64,000 nucleotides of DNA, taken from assembly GCA_011037195.1 (NCBI GenBank), contig JAAEAF010003787.1, positions 1 through 64,000 of the forward strand, in the 5' to 3' direction. The stretch comes from Triatoma infestans (Eukaryota; Arthropoda; Insecta; Hemiptera; Reduviidae). The notes beneath the pieces are model-generated. The model was given only the letters and a program-made list of their open reading frames with translations, was not told where the DNA came from and made no database searches. The stretch's first letter is position 1. Each line of letters opens with the position of its first letter. Position numbers and translations under genes: made by a program. Shown piece by piece: positions 1 to 10,963 of this stretch.

Positions 1-864
1 GCTAGAGAAGGCACTCCCTAGCTGGCTCTGGTAAACCGCGCACATCCAGCAAATGCGCTTCCAGCTACGGGCTGGCACCGGGGTTTAATTTATATTGCGA
101 GTCTCCTGCTACTCAACTCATGACCTCGGTCATTGGAGTTATTGATTAGAACACGGCCACTACAAATCCAAACTCAATTGCAAGCAATTGGCTTGAAAAT
201 TGACGCTTACGCCCGTGGTTTTGTATTTCAACTCTAACGAGCTAGCATGACTGATCGCACCCCCGATGGATCTACAGATTCCATCTACTGATTCCTGTCA
301 ATTGCCTAAAGTACAGAGGTTCAGTAACCCAGCATACTTACAGGCAACCCTGCAAGGGGAAAAGATCAGAATTGGATTAGGTGGGATGAGGGATTCCCCA
401 ACCTGTAGAAGCTGTTATAGGCTGATTGCACCCCGAAGGGTGGGTGATGATGACGCCACATACCCACGCCCAATCACCATTCTAATTGATAAATTTTCTT
501 CAGGCTTGGAATTTTTACTAATGCTTACCTGCCTATAACATATAGATAATATGGAATTAACTAGAATAGGAAATATGGAAAATAATAGGAATTAACTAGA
601 ATTTGAATAAACTGGAAGTCCAAAAGAAAGCTCTAAATCAATAAACCTTAGATTCCATAAAAATCAACTATTCTAGAAACCTTTCAAATAATGTGATAAC
701 ATCATAGTTACAATTTTAAAGAAATTTCTAAAGCTAATCCAGAAACTTCAATCAGTGAAGTTCTGGATCTTCAATTGCAGACTTGTGGTTGGATAGATTT
801 TGCTCGAAAGGTTCGTGTCGGATACGATGGGGTAACTAACGGAATTTGAGCTTCCTATGTTTTT

Positions 865-865
<1 letters not shown>
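1..865. other. No gene recognised
   Basis: The first 480 bases are less AT-rich than most of the window. They contain a 90-codon open frame on the plus strand (266-538) whose translation resembles no family I know. From 540 onward the DNA is AT-rich with no motif. Confidence 0.4.

Positions 866-867
<2 letters not shown>

Positions 868-904
<37 letters not shown>
868..904. repeat. (CA)n microsatellite
   Basis: An uninterrupted CA dinucleotide run of about 18 units. The valine/cysteine-rich minus-strand open frame across it is an artefact of the repeat. Confidence 0.97.
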
Positions 905-908
<4 letters not shown>

Positions 909-2215
909 CAAACACCCACAAATGCATGCAGATCATTCGGTGGTCATTTTTTTCATGCTCAGGTAACTTTAAAACATGCTATTATAAATGAAAACTGAAT
1001 TTGGAAAATTTGATACAATCGTTGTCCTCTTTCTCTTACAGCTGGGTGTAATGGAATCGTTTGATGTGATTCCTGATGTAGTAGATGTCTTGAAGAGGGC
1101 GGAAGTTAGTTGAGAGATTTGGAAAGTTAGTGCTCGAATTATTAATACGGATTTTATAAAAATAAACTGTATTTTAACAGTAATTTTAACGTATAAATGG
1201 TAACTAATAACTAGCAAATACTTAGGAATAAATAGAAGATAAATAAGTAATAAATTAGAATGATAAAATAAACGAACTAAGATGCACTACTAAATGATAA
1301 GTTTAAATGAAACTGTGTATAGTCGCGTAAACTGCTGCTCGTGTATATGGACGTGCTCGTATCGTCGTATAAGATATAATGATCCTCTCGTTGTATATGA
1401 TAGAGTTTATATATCGGTGTTGGCCACACTCACACCAAGACATCTGTCCTAGTGTGCGACCTTGTGCGACCTTCGTAGTTTGCTGACCTTATTTAGGTCA
1501 GTGGCCAACCTTATCGGTGCTTGCTTTGATGTAAATATTGAAAAGGGCTTTGTTGTTTGTTTGGCCGGCATTGTCTTGAAGACGGCGGGCTGCTAGGTCG
1601 CTGGTTATAAACTGCTGTTTTATTACTGCCATTCTTTGTTAAGATAGCAGCTGGCTGGAACCACTTTGACACTGCTATGACTTTCCATGTCATTACAGGG
1701 GTAAGAGAAAGTAAGAAAAAAAAAGAAATATTCTTTTCTTTTATCAGGAGCGACATACTCACACAAGATTTTCACTTAATTCACTCACCATCCAATTAAC
1801 AAGTTTTTCCTGAAAGTTGGAATTTTTACAACGATTGGGTAGTCTTTAATGTTATATGGTTGGAGGAAGTATACAATAAACGGAAATGTTATATTAGAGG
1901 AAAGCCTAACCACGTCACAGCGCCCCCCAGAATTTTCTAAAATACATTATAGATAGTCATATCTTTAGTAATGCCCACCATGTCCAAAGATAAAGTAGAA
2001 AAAACAGTTAGTAAAGTCATAATTATTCCGGGTAACCGATTTTCTATACAGTTTAGCAACACATTTTTCCTTATCATTGTATAGGTCGTAGAATCAAAAT
2101 ATTACTAGGAAATGACAGTCTAGAAGGATGCTTAAAGTCACCACTATCTCACAATCCATCTTAAATGAATTTTCCCCGAAAAATGTTTGCAATAAAAGTG
2201 AATATATTGTAAAGA
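905..2215. other. No gene recognised
   Basis: AT-rich DNA. At 1415-1520 a short imperfect inverted pair (GTTGGCCAC and GTGGCCAAC) flanks a duplicated GTGCGACCTT. A C-rich stretch lies near 1920. Neither defines an element. Confidence 0.35.
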
Positions 2216-2372
2216 GATGTTGATTGATATTGAGAAACAAAAAAAGAATTCTCCATTTGCTCTACGTTTTGGGTATATCTTGGTGCTCGTCAAAAGGAGC
2301 TCTTTAGGATACAATAGAGATGTATACGTTGAGAATGCTGACGATTTGGAAACAATTTCAATAAATTTATTG
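2216..2372 (-). repeat. Single-arm copy of the inverted-repeat family seen at 15864-16103
   Basis: This stretch aligns by eye with the left arm of the inverted repeat at 15.9 kb. Shared blocks are AAAGAATTCT, TTTGCTCTACGTTT, GGAGCTCTTTAGG and the following TGACGATTTGGAAA. Only one arm is present. On the minus strand, 2258-2311 is the decayed counterpart of the hammerhead-like motif: stem I strands GCTC and GAGC remain, but CTGAAGA and GAAA are both altered. I infer an old copy of the same non-autonomous element. Confidence 0.6.
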
Positions 2373-4502
2373 TGTTTAATAATGTCAAGTGTAAACAAAA
2401 ACGTTTAGACATTTTCAAGAAATCATGAAAAAACTGAAAAAAAAAAAAATTGAGTAAAGTAGCCCTTCCGGTTTACCGAGTTTATCCATAACATTCTTGT
2501 CGGATTCCCTAGTGTTTCCTAAATGAATTATGTAGTTTGGACTATTTGTGAATTTTCGTTTTTTTATTTATACTGCAAACATAAATGTCCAAAATTTGTC
2601 TATCGCTATTAGCAATAAAAGAAAGAAAAAACTATATTTTAACTTTTATTGAATAAAAAAAATAATAAAAGAAGAGCCTTATTTGTTTAAAACAAAATAA
2701 TATTAAAATTCAAATGCAGTAGGACGTGCTTTCATTGATGGAAGCAGGAAAATGATTAATATGGTGGATGTAGCGTATTACACGGCGAAGTTACAATGGT
2801 AGGTGGAAGCATGTTGGTATCATTTGGGCTGCATGTTGCCACATTTTGAGCTTTTTTGAACAAAATATTACCAGCAATGGAGCCGAATATTTTTCTTAAA
2901 TCTTCATCAATGGATACGGGAAAAGAGAGTACTAAAGTCATCAAATAAGCTGAGGCAGATCAATAAGTTACGAAGGGTGTAACTGATACTGGTCAGAATT
3001 AGGATAGGACGTATCCTCAACAGGGCAACCTCCAAAACAATGTAAAAAATGTAGAGTATCTAAAACAATGAGGCATATATGTGAGATCTGTGCGAAATAT
3101 AAGCAGGATAGGCTGTGTGCAAGGCTTAAAGGTGCAAATTGGAGGAGATGATTGACGAAGAATTGAAAGGGTGTCTTTAAATTTCTGAAGAAAGCCTTGT
3201 TGTTGAACAAAATATGAGAAATTATGAATAGAGTTAGACTAGTTTAGGGCAGTTAGTTGTAGATATTTTAACAATGTATTTACGTGTGACTGTTTGCAAG
3301 GGCTGAATGTATTTATTAGACATTTTGGTAATTATTTGGATGAATGTGCGTGAATGAATTTGTCAATTAACTGATAGTTTATATAAGAATGCTATTATTC
3401 CTACGTGTTTTATTCACACTGAGATAGCCATCATAATTAGATAAGATTTGGATACAAATAAGAAAGAACCCGGTTGTCGTTGCACCTGCATAAACCAGCA
3501 ACAAATAACAAACAATGAAGTTCAACAGCTTTAATCGAAAATAAAATTCACTAGAGCATACCGAATATCTAAAAGTTTTTCCGGGTTAGCCCGGCTTCAG
3601 TCTTGTTCATCGACCAGCATCATCATCTGTTTTGATAAACAGGGCCAGGGCCATATTGTAATACATTGTTTTTATTTGTCAGTATTCCGCCCCAATGTTC
3701 AACACAATTAATTAGTGAAAACAATGGTCTATAACCATTACAAAAAAAAAAAAAATCCCTATTATTAAATACATATTAAGATGTAATAAAAAAATAATTA
3801 TTGTTTCTTTAAGCAAGATCATATTTTTTTTAAATTAAACAATTTTTAAAAATTATGGAATTTCTTCAGAAAAACTAATCAAATTGTTCAATATATCTTA
3901 ATGGTAAATTATGGTATAAGGTGAGTGAACCTTTTCCACGAAGGGGATGTACGGAAAAATGACGATAAAAAGCTTTAAATGTCAGTTGGATATAACATGG
4001 TAAAACTGGGAAAATAATCCGTACGCCCTCACATAAATGTTGGAAGATATCGAATTTCTCATAATTCAGTCATATTGGAAGAAATATTGGCCTCGAGGGA
4101 CAATACTACAGAAGATAACTGGGTTTAATGATAAATATGTTGAAAGATTCATCTAAAAAACTTTGACTTCAGCTTTATCTGGAAAGAATTAAAGTATATT
4201 TAGCGCAACAATGAAAAGCAGATTTGATCAGAAGCAATCTGAGTAACTGCTAAAATTCAAACGAACGCAATTAATTTATAGTGTCACAAACAAATATTGG
4301 AAATAAGAGAGATATGGGGGTATCTTAGAACTATGACCAAGTTAATTACCGCAGGAAATCTTATCGCGATTCAGAGCTGTTTTCAAAAAAATGTTAAAAA
4401 GTGAAAGATCTTATTTTCCTACTGAGTAAGTATCTTTATGTCATTTCAAAACTCTGTTATACTGCGATTTCCATAATTACGTAAAAAAACTAACATTAAA
4501 TA
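2373..4502. other. Mostly unassigned AT-rich DNA
   Basis: No gene is visible apart from a possible zinc-cluster remnant at 3003-3127. Poly-A runs are present near 2440 and 3745. A hairpin at 3576-3600 is noted in the findings. Confidence 0.35.
3003..3127 (+). pseudogene. Possible zinc-binding cysteine cluster of a transposase
   Basis: The plus-strand frame reads PPKQCKKCRVSKTMRH followed by ICEICAKYKQDRLC, giving CxxC, H, CxxC and C spacing. It resembles the cysteine-rich carboxyl ends of piggyBac-like transposases, but no catalytic domain is visible upstream and a stop follows soon after (ANWRR*). It could equally be a chance frame. The minus-strand open frame over the same bases has no recognisable content. 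Confidence 0.25.
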
Positions 4503-4585
4503 TGCAATGGAATTAGCTCAGTGGTAGTATACTGGTTTGGAATGAGGAGGTTCCGGATTCAAGTACAGATTTCTCACCTTAGGAG
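4503..4585 (+). repeat. tRNA-derived SINE head (family S2-like)
   Basis: TTAGCTCAGTGGTAG resembles an RNA polymerase III A box, and GGTTCCGGATTCAAGTAC follows at B-box distance. The acceptor stem does not close, so this is not a functional tRNA. It matches the heads of the SINEs at 31.0, 32.2 and 38.8 kb. Confidence 0.5.
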
Positions 4586-5229
4586 CCCTATTACAACTTT
4601 GGCCTATAATTCATATCAGATATATAAGATGAAACTACCGTAATTATCTTCTGTTAATAATAAAAAGCTTTGATTGGAATTTGTCCTAAAACTAATTATT
4701 GACCCTGTAATAATAATAAATAACCTCAATAAATCAAATGTTAACAGCTAAGACAGGTGAAAAGACGCAGCCTGTTGAAAGTTAGTTAAACTAACAATAG
4801 TTCTAAAAACATATATGTTCGCATTCTGTTAATTCCGCTTGAACAAGGCTCAATATTATTTCTAGACAAAACACAAAAGGTTATATAATTATTTCTTGAT
4901 TATTTTTTGTGATATGTGGCAAGTTTATCTCAGCGGCTATATTCTAAATTATTTGGACCATAGCATTCTCGAATTACAGCAATAAGAAAGAGAAAGCGTA
5001 ATGCAATTGTGTCATTTTGGTCGAAGAATGTTTTGAAATTTACTGAATATAAAAAAAAGTTTTTTTTTGAAAATGTTCTGAATGCCTCCCTCCTCTGGGT
5101 GTGTGATGAAAATATCATCTCACAAAAATTGTAGGAATTTGTAACTTGATTATTTTGTTAAGGTATCACCAGGGGTAACGAATGTATTAGTATCTATACT
5201 AATGGATGAATGTAGATGAAGACTTAATA
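4586..5229. other. No gene recognised
   Basis: AT-rich DNA with no family recognised on either strand. Confidence 0.4.
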
Positions 5230-5790
5230 GCCTCGCTCACAGGAGCCTTGAATAAAAGAGCTATTCTGGGCATCTGACACGCAGGTATAGAGGGCGGATA
5301 AGTTGGCTAATGTAGTAGTGGCAGTCGCTAAGCAATTTTTGGGGACAGATAAGTAAAAACAGTGGAGGAAAAGAGAATTGAAGAAGTACGTGAGGGGCAC
5401 GGAAGGTTGTCTCCAGGCTAAGAGATTTATAAAAAATTTAAGTCAGGGGACATGAAATATCTTCTCCCCGTGAATAGGATACGATTAAGAGTCGTGGTAG
5501 ATCATTTACACAAAATAGACTGGGCGTATAGCCCTTGGTGTCAGAATTGTGATGAGGAGTCAGGGAAATGATAGCCCTATTTAGGCCAGTGTACGCACGA
5601 GGTTTTACATATTTGGGTGGGCAACACCCTCAAGGGAACGCTTGGAGATTAGGGATATCTTAAAATTTGCAATTAGACCGGTAGAAGGTGCTGGGGACCG
5701 GCATCCTAGGAGTAGCTATGGGAAGGAGGAAAAGAGGAGCCATAATGGTTTAGGTCCTGCACCTTCGAGGACCTATTAGTAATAAATAAT
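5230..5790 (+). pseudogene. Degenerate LINE carboxyl terminus (RNase H and CCHC-like tail)
   Basis: The plus strand keeps the last RNase H block of APE-type LINEs: HAGIEG then ADKLANVV, corresponding to the family's HxGIxGNExAD. About 150 bases on comes DHLHKIDWAYSPWCQNCDEE, the zinc-knuckle-like segment that follows RNase H in Jockey/I/R1-type elements. Stops and frame changes throughout make it a dead 5'-truncated fragment. A related fragment lies on the minus strand at 8345-8810 (HLHKMG, CQNCDDGVRDM). Confidence 0.6.
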
Positions 5791-7476
5791 ATCAGCGAAA
5801 ATCCGTCAGAAATGGCACCAACAATTTTCTTTATGATTTTCTTGATTTTTCTTGATGATGTATGTGTAAACTACATAAATTTGGATGCCACTTTCATTTT
5901 AAACATTAAAAAAAAAAAAAAAAAAAAAAATTTAACTTGTCTATATCATTATAATGCACAGGACCACACACCTCTTATTTAGAGCTTCTGAAGACATTAG
6001 TAAAAAAAAATTCAATTTGTCATAAAAAAATTTGTTAATTAAAACTTTGTAAGTTGCAAGCAAAGAAAATCGTTGGAATGTTCTGTATTTTTTGTACCCG
6101 ATTTTTTTTTTATTTTCAAATAACAAACACGGGGGGGGGGGGACCGGTACTAATTAACCAATCAATGGAATTTTTTTTTGTACGTAATAAAAAATCAATA
6201 AAATTCATAGCAGGTTATATGTGAAAGAATATTTCATTTGTAACAAGTGATTACGATTTGTAATCATGAACTCCATCATTAATGCCTAGCACACAAACAA
6301 AATGTAATATCCTTCCCTGTTTATAAATATTTCTTTAAGAAAACTTTAAACAAAGACAACAAATTAAAAGAGAAAGTGAATGAATGCTGGGAAGTTAGTT
6401 AAGACTGTTTGAAAAAGGGGTGGAGGGTGGGCGGAGTGAATAAAGTAACATGGTATGTTGGAGACATGTGTCCCTAAAAGTCTAGATTATTATTACATAC
6501 ACAGGGTGCCCCTGTGACTCGGCTGCCATATACATAAGGAAATTATTTCAACACTTAATAAATTACTAAGTTTATATACATATTATATGAAAATTTATAG
6601 ATATTTTAAAATTTATGTGATATATATTTTATTATAGTAAAATGAAAAGGGGAATAGTAATAGCATTAAAGATTTCATGGAAAATTTATAAACTGTTAAT
6701 TATTAGGGGAATTTAATTAAAAGATAAAGCAAAGTTATGCCTATAAATACGATTTAAATCAGCTAAAGTTAACAACAATGACAACAAAAAAAAAAAAAAA
6801 AGATCTGCAGAACAGAGGAAAGTGACAGAGAGAGAGAGAGAGTGGGAGAGAAGCAAACTAAAGCCATGGGAACATTGTTAACAGATAGATAAGGGAACTT
6901 ATAATAATAACAAACCTGCTGACACCCTATATATAATATTACAAACAGAAAGTGAAAGATCACATGTACTTGTTATAAGATAACCAAAACCCTCTTCTAG
7001 TTTTACATCTTTGATGTCGTCAATTTATCGCAACAAGTATATTTATTTCAATTAAATAATAATTATATACAATTCTTATAGACATTGTAATTATATCATA
7101 CTATAATATTATCAATTTGTTTATCACTTATATAAAATGATTGTTAAAAAATTATGCAATTTCTTTACAAGATAAAATATATTTAATGCTGAATTTTAAT
7201 TTTTAATTTTTTATTACTAATGTCTGAAATTACGCAATTTAATTTTTATAAATACATAATAAAGACACAAAATAAGAAATAAATAAATGGCGTGAAATAT
7301 TCATAAACTTTCTTTTATTGTGTTTCTCAACTCCTCCCCCATTTGACATAATTGGTTCAAACATGAATCTAAAATACGTATAAAATGGCTATCCAGAATA
7401 AGCATAAAATTTGGATCCTAATTTCTGGGGGGGAGGGGGGATATTGCGAATTAAATATAAGTAGCATGAGCCTAAA
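5791..7476. other. No gene; homopolymers and simple repeats
   Basis: Contains poly-A at about 5909-5930, poly-G at 6131-6142, a GA run near 6829-6841 and G-rich DNA at 7426-7440. The rest is AT-rich with no recognisable coding sequence. Confidence 0.5.
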
Positions 7477-8170
7477 TCTATATATATAAAAATTCAGCAT
7501 CCGTATGTTTGTGGCCGCAAAACTCGAACAGTAGTTGATGGATTGACTTGAAATTTTTACACAACGTTACATTTCTATATTAGAGTGTTTATATATACTT
7601 TTTATTCCGAAGTTCCCATGGAAACGGGAAATTCCGAGCGTTTCACGAGTTTGGCAGAAATAGATAGACGCAGACGCGTTGCGATCCTGGCGCGCTTTCT
7701 GCCGAAGATATTCTGCAGAGAATATGTCAAGAAACACATATTATGGCTTGGATTTCACAGAAGAAATATACAATGGATCGCTAATCTTCATTGAGGATCT
7801 TTGTCTTGCAATGTGTGGCAAGTTGTTGGCACTGTTGAGAGTAACAGTTCCGAATAGGTCGATCAATGCAACATTCGAGAGAGAACTGTTCAGAGAGCAA
7901 TCATGCACCAGAAATGACTTACAGCTATTCGTCCAAGAAAATACACTGAAACTCCTTAAGAACAACGGATAGCATTTGATACCATCATACAAGCTGTGAC
8001 CAACCAATCCGTGGATTTACTTTTTGGACGCTCCAGGTGGAACAGGAAAGACGTTCTTAATTTCCTTAATCCTGGCTAAAATCCGTTTAAATGGCCATAT
8101 TGCGTTAGCACTTGCTTCTTCAGGTAAATGCTGCTACGTTGGTGGAAGGAAGTAGAACATTCTTTCAGTT
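7477..8170 (+). mobile_element. Decayed Helitron, 5' terminus and helicase remnant
   Basis: The left end reads A|TCTATATATATAAAA, the TC start and preceding A expected of an insect Helitron 5' end. It is followed by the leader typical of these elements (ACTCGAACAG...GATTGACTTGAAATTTTTACA). Downstream, on the same strand, is PIF1-type helicase sequence. No Rep/HUH domain and no CTRR terminus with hairpin could be placed, so the right end is only where helicase similarity stops. Confidence 0.6.
7700..8165 (+). pseudogene. Helitron PIF1-like helicase fragment
   Basis: PIF1-family helicases unwind DNA during Helitron rolling-circle transposition. Here the plus strand encodes NRSINATFERELFREQS and NDLQLFVQENTLKLLK, then, after stops and a frame change, the Walker A block LDAPGGTGKTFLISLILAKI and ALALASSG. 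The order matches Helitron helicases, with the P-loop GGTGKT intact. The reading frame is broken between about 7965 and 8005, and similarity ends right after the P-loop region, so motifs II-VI are missing. An overlapping open frame on the opposite strand is incidental. Confidence 0.75.
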
Positions 8171-8344
8171 AAAAACATTTTTTCTTTCTTTCATTTCAGT
8201 TCACAGCAAAGCAAAGTAAGGTATTAAATTGAATGATGTGTTTTCTTGCTGAATCTATGTTAACTATAATACTTCTATTTACTTAATTAAAAATCAGACT
8301 GAGCCACAGTTAAGCGTGACCGGGTTTAGCTTGTAGCATATATA

Positions 8345-8810
8345 ATCATGGGTGCCTATATGGTTTTATCGTTCCCATTCCCCCTCCAGTCCGTTTTGTC
8401 AACAATATTCTAAAATATGCTTTAGCTCCAACTCTCCCAGGTTTTCCCGTGAGAGTGAGACTCTCCCAAAAATCAAATAGTGCCAGCAAAAAGAAGACAC
8501 TGTCATAAATAGTGATATACCATATCCCTAACTCCATCATCACAATTCTGACATATGGGATTTGCGTCATCCCCATTTTATGTAAATGATTAGCCATCCA
8601 TATATGTCCCAGTCACTACACCTACTGAAGTCCCTTCAATCTTATCCTACTCAGGATAGGACAAGAAGCAATCCGAAACCCCCTGCTTAGTCCCTTTAAT
8701 AAATCTTTTAGCCTGGAAGCACCCCTGCATGTCCTACCAATGTTTCTCCAAAACTCTCGTCTCCCAAAGTCTAATCTCACTATCGCGGAATCGCTTAGTG
8801 AAGGCATCTA
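8345..8810 (-). pseudogene. Degenerate LINE carboxyl terminus
   Basis: The minus strand keeps MANHLHKMGMTQ and, after a frame change, CQNCDDGVRDMVYHYL. This is the zinc-knuckle-like tail after RNase H in APE-type LINEs. Upstream frames (FIKGTKQG, SYPE, DKIEGTS) align with the region before HLHK in the 5.3-5.7 kb fragment, so the two are relics of one family in opposite orientations. No catalytic domain remains. Confidence 0.5.
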
Positions 8811-9944
8811 ATCAGTAAGCGTTGTTCTTCCGAGGTGCAATGTTCGAGCGGACTCACCATTGTTAACTGAATACATCTGACGTTATACTTACCAAACACT
8901 CTCGAACAGCTGATGAGAAACTAAGTATAAGGATGCCAACTTGACGCACTGAAATTATTGTATTGATTAAACAAGCCGTTTCTGAGCTACAGCGATTTGT
9001 CTTGTTACTTACTGCATGACTCTTGTGTATATATATATATATATATAAACAAATAACTCGTCTAAACAGCTAGACCTTTGTAAGTTTTCACTAAAAAACT
9101 CCACTGTGCTTGAAATCTTGGTCGTTCTTGCAGGATATCCGAACCTAACAGTAAGAATAACCCCAACTAACACCCCCAACAATCCTCCAAACAAGTTTGG
9201 TACAACATTCTAAATCACTACCATCAGAGTCACAATCATATACAATGAAAGATCAACAACTATAGTGGTACTTCTAGTTAATATTGTTTGACTTTATAAG
9301 TCAGTCCTCTTTACCAATCTTTTAGTATAATGAACAAAACAAAAAAAAAAAATCTAACTGATCTGGAACCATTCTAGGCTAAAAATATATATATGCTTTG
9401 CTTATATTTAAAATAATTCCCCTATATTTAAAAATTAATTCTATGAAACATATAGATATGATAATAGAAGAAAATACATATTATTTAATGGAACCAATCG
9501 CCAGCAAATTCGCCACACAAAGGCAGAACATAATATATGCAACACCAACCATGTCATGGTGATATGTGCTTACATGGTCAATGGTGGCGGTTTGGTGCGG
9601 CTGGTATTGAAACTATTGAGCCCCAGCCTTTTTGTAGCAAATTCGTTGGCATTCCATTACGCATGCTTAATATAAATAATTTGATTTACAAAACCCTATC
9701 TGTCACCAGGTTGTAAATAAGATTAAATAACTTCTTTTGAATAAATATAATTAAAAAGTAGGAATAAGAATATTATCGTCCCAAATAAGAAAAAAAAAAA
9801 AAAATTTAAAATTGTGAATTATACAATAAATTTATAAGAAAGCATGGGAGACACAGTCGGTTTTGTTCGCAAAATTTGTAAACAAAATATAAATTTATAA
9901 ACAAAGTTTATAAATAAAAGTTTGTTTACTTAACAAATATCCTA

Positions 9945-9981
<37 letters not shown>

Positions 9982-9998
9982 TTGAATATAAAAATTAC
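8811..9998. other. No gene; TA and AAT microsatellites
   Basis: A TA run lies at about 9029-9047 and an (AAT)n run at 9946-9980, ending about 20 bases from a TRIT1 exon. A weak foldback at 9488-9658 (AATGGAA...TTCCATT ends) may be a small MITE. I looked for the next TRIT1 exon on the minus strand here and did not find one. Confidence 0.4.
9946..9980. repeat. (AAT)n microsatellite
   Basis: About 11-12 ATA/AAT trinucleotide units, located in the intron just downstream of the last recognisable TRIT1 exon. Confidence 0.95.
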
Positions 9999-10210
9999 CT
10001 TAAAATTTTCCTAGTATTGTTTGGGTGTAAACAACCAGCCATTTCCGGATCAACACTTCTCAATCTATCATGTAATGATAGATTTATATCTTCTTCGGCT
10101 ATTTGCATAATTTTCTTCTGTTGTAAATTTAATTTTGTAACAATCGGTGTAAATTCTGAACTGATCAAATCACGTAGATCACTTGCACAATTTTCAAGAT
10201 TTATTTCTAA
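9999..10210 (-). CDS. tRNA dimethylallyltransferase, third recognisable exon
   Basis: TRIT1/MiaA enzymes transfer a dimethylallyl group to A37 of tRNAs reading UNN codons. This exon ends with LHDRLRSVDPEMAGCLHPNN then TRKILR, the family's (L)HxRLxxVDPxMAxxLHPxDxRK segment that helps bind tRNA and prenyl donor. It is bounded by acceptor tatgtttcag and donor GTAATT, is 212 bases long, and enters in phase 0. Its first 45 or so residues (LEINLENCASDLRDL..., KIMQIAEED) do not belong to the usual enzyme and continue the inserted helical region of the previous exon. The next expected block (SLEV, then the carboxyl half and zinc finger) was not found. Confidence 0.85.
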
Positions 10211-10321
10211 CTGAAACATATTTTTTAAGAAAAAAAAGAATTCTACAATAAATTTATCTAAAAATGTTTTTCTTCCTTTTATTGAAAAAAAAAATGTAAT
10301 TGTTTTAAAACAGAAAATAAC

Positions 10322-10541
10322 CTTCTTGTTGTTCTCTTCAGCCTGTAATGTAATCACATGATGTCTCAGTTCTTCTGCGGCTTTGCTTAATGTTTTAAAT
10401 CTCGTTTCCTGGCCAGTATCCTCTCCTTCCTTAAGGAATTTCAAACCAGTCTGTTCTTCTAAGCGTAACATTATTCTCTTCAAATTATTCTCTTTCTCTT
10501 TCAATTCTTTCAAACAATTCTCATCCTGTTTTTCTTGATAC
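10322..10541 (-). CDS. TRIT1 middle exon, coiled-coil-like insertion
   Basis: A 220-base exon between acceptor ttaaaccag and donor GTTATT. Joined to the previous exon it completes an AAG codon, and joined to the next it ends exactly on a codon. It encodes a charged, helix-prone stretch (YQEKQDENCLKELKEKENNL, LRLEEQTGLKFL, LSKAAEELRHHVITLQAEEN) with coiled-coil character. None of it matches TRIT1 as I know it, where only a short variable linker separates the flanking blocks. I cannot assign it to another family; helical subunits of spindle or kinetochore complexes are a loose structural analogy only. Confidence 0.75.
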
Positions 10542-10775
10542 CTGGTTTAATTTTAAGTATTTAAATAATGAGTGATTTCTTTCTTACAAGTAGTTGATCT
10601 GAAATGGGAATTTTTTGTTTTGTTTTTGTTTTATGAACGATAAAGAAGATATCAATGAAATAAAATAAAAAAATCAGAAACTCTACTAAACAGCGACAAA
10701 ACACGTTAGTTATAAATTTAAAGAAAAGTCGGTTTCAGGCTGAATTAATAAATTGCATAATTAATAACATCTTAC

Positions 10776-10963
10776 TTATTAGCAAGTAATTCTGCATATT
10801 TGTACAATGTACATATTTCATTAGATAGATGTTCATTTGGTATTTGATAGTCAATACCACTGCCAATATCTTCCACTAATACTTTCCATAATAACGATTC
10901 TATATAGTAATGTGTACCGCCCACAATTATTGGTAGCTTTTTCTTCTCATGTAGACGTTTTAT
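10776..10963 (-). CDS. tRNA dimethylallyltransferase, first recognisable exon
   Basis: This exon encodes [19 protein letters not shown], the hallmark PIxVGGTxYYIxxLL segment of tRNA isopentenyltransferases, next to the active site. It runs from acceptor ctttttag to donor GTAAGA (188 bases). After WKVLVED the sequence leaves the family and enters a helical insertion ([20 protein letters not shown]). The departure lies inside one exon, so it cannot be a splicing artefact. The amino-terminal P-loop exon (GxTGTGKS) should lie at higher coordinates; I did not find it. The three exons give about 206 residues without a stop. Confidence 0.88.

Noticed and set aside
748..936. Minus-strand open frame rich in Val/Cys
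   Set aside because: It is a translation of the CA microsatellite.
1905..1940. CACGTCACAGCGCCCCCCAG as an LTR/primer-binding-site junction
   Set aside because: No TGG primer-binding sequence in the right place and no matching second LTR.
4503..4585. Possible functional tRNA gene
   Set aside because: The acceptor and anticodon stems do not close, and related heads recur in SINEs.
8930..8950. Core-like CTGATGA followed by GAAAC near 8911-8925
   Set aside because: No stem II separates the two boxes, so it cannot fold as a hammerhead.
10017..10214. Plus-strand open frame of 65 codons
   Set aside because: It is the antisense shadow of the TRIT1 exon, whose splice sites and motifs support the minus strand.
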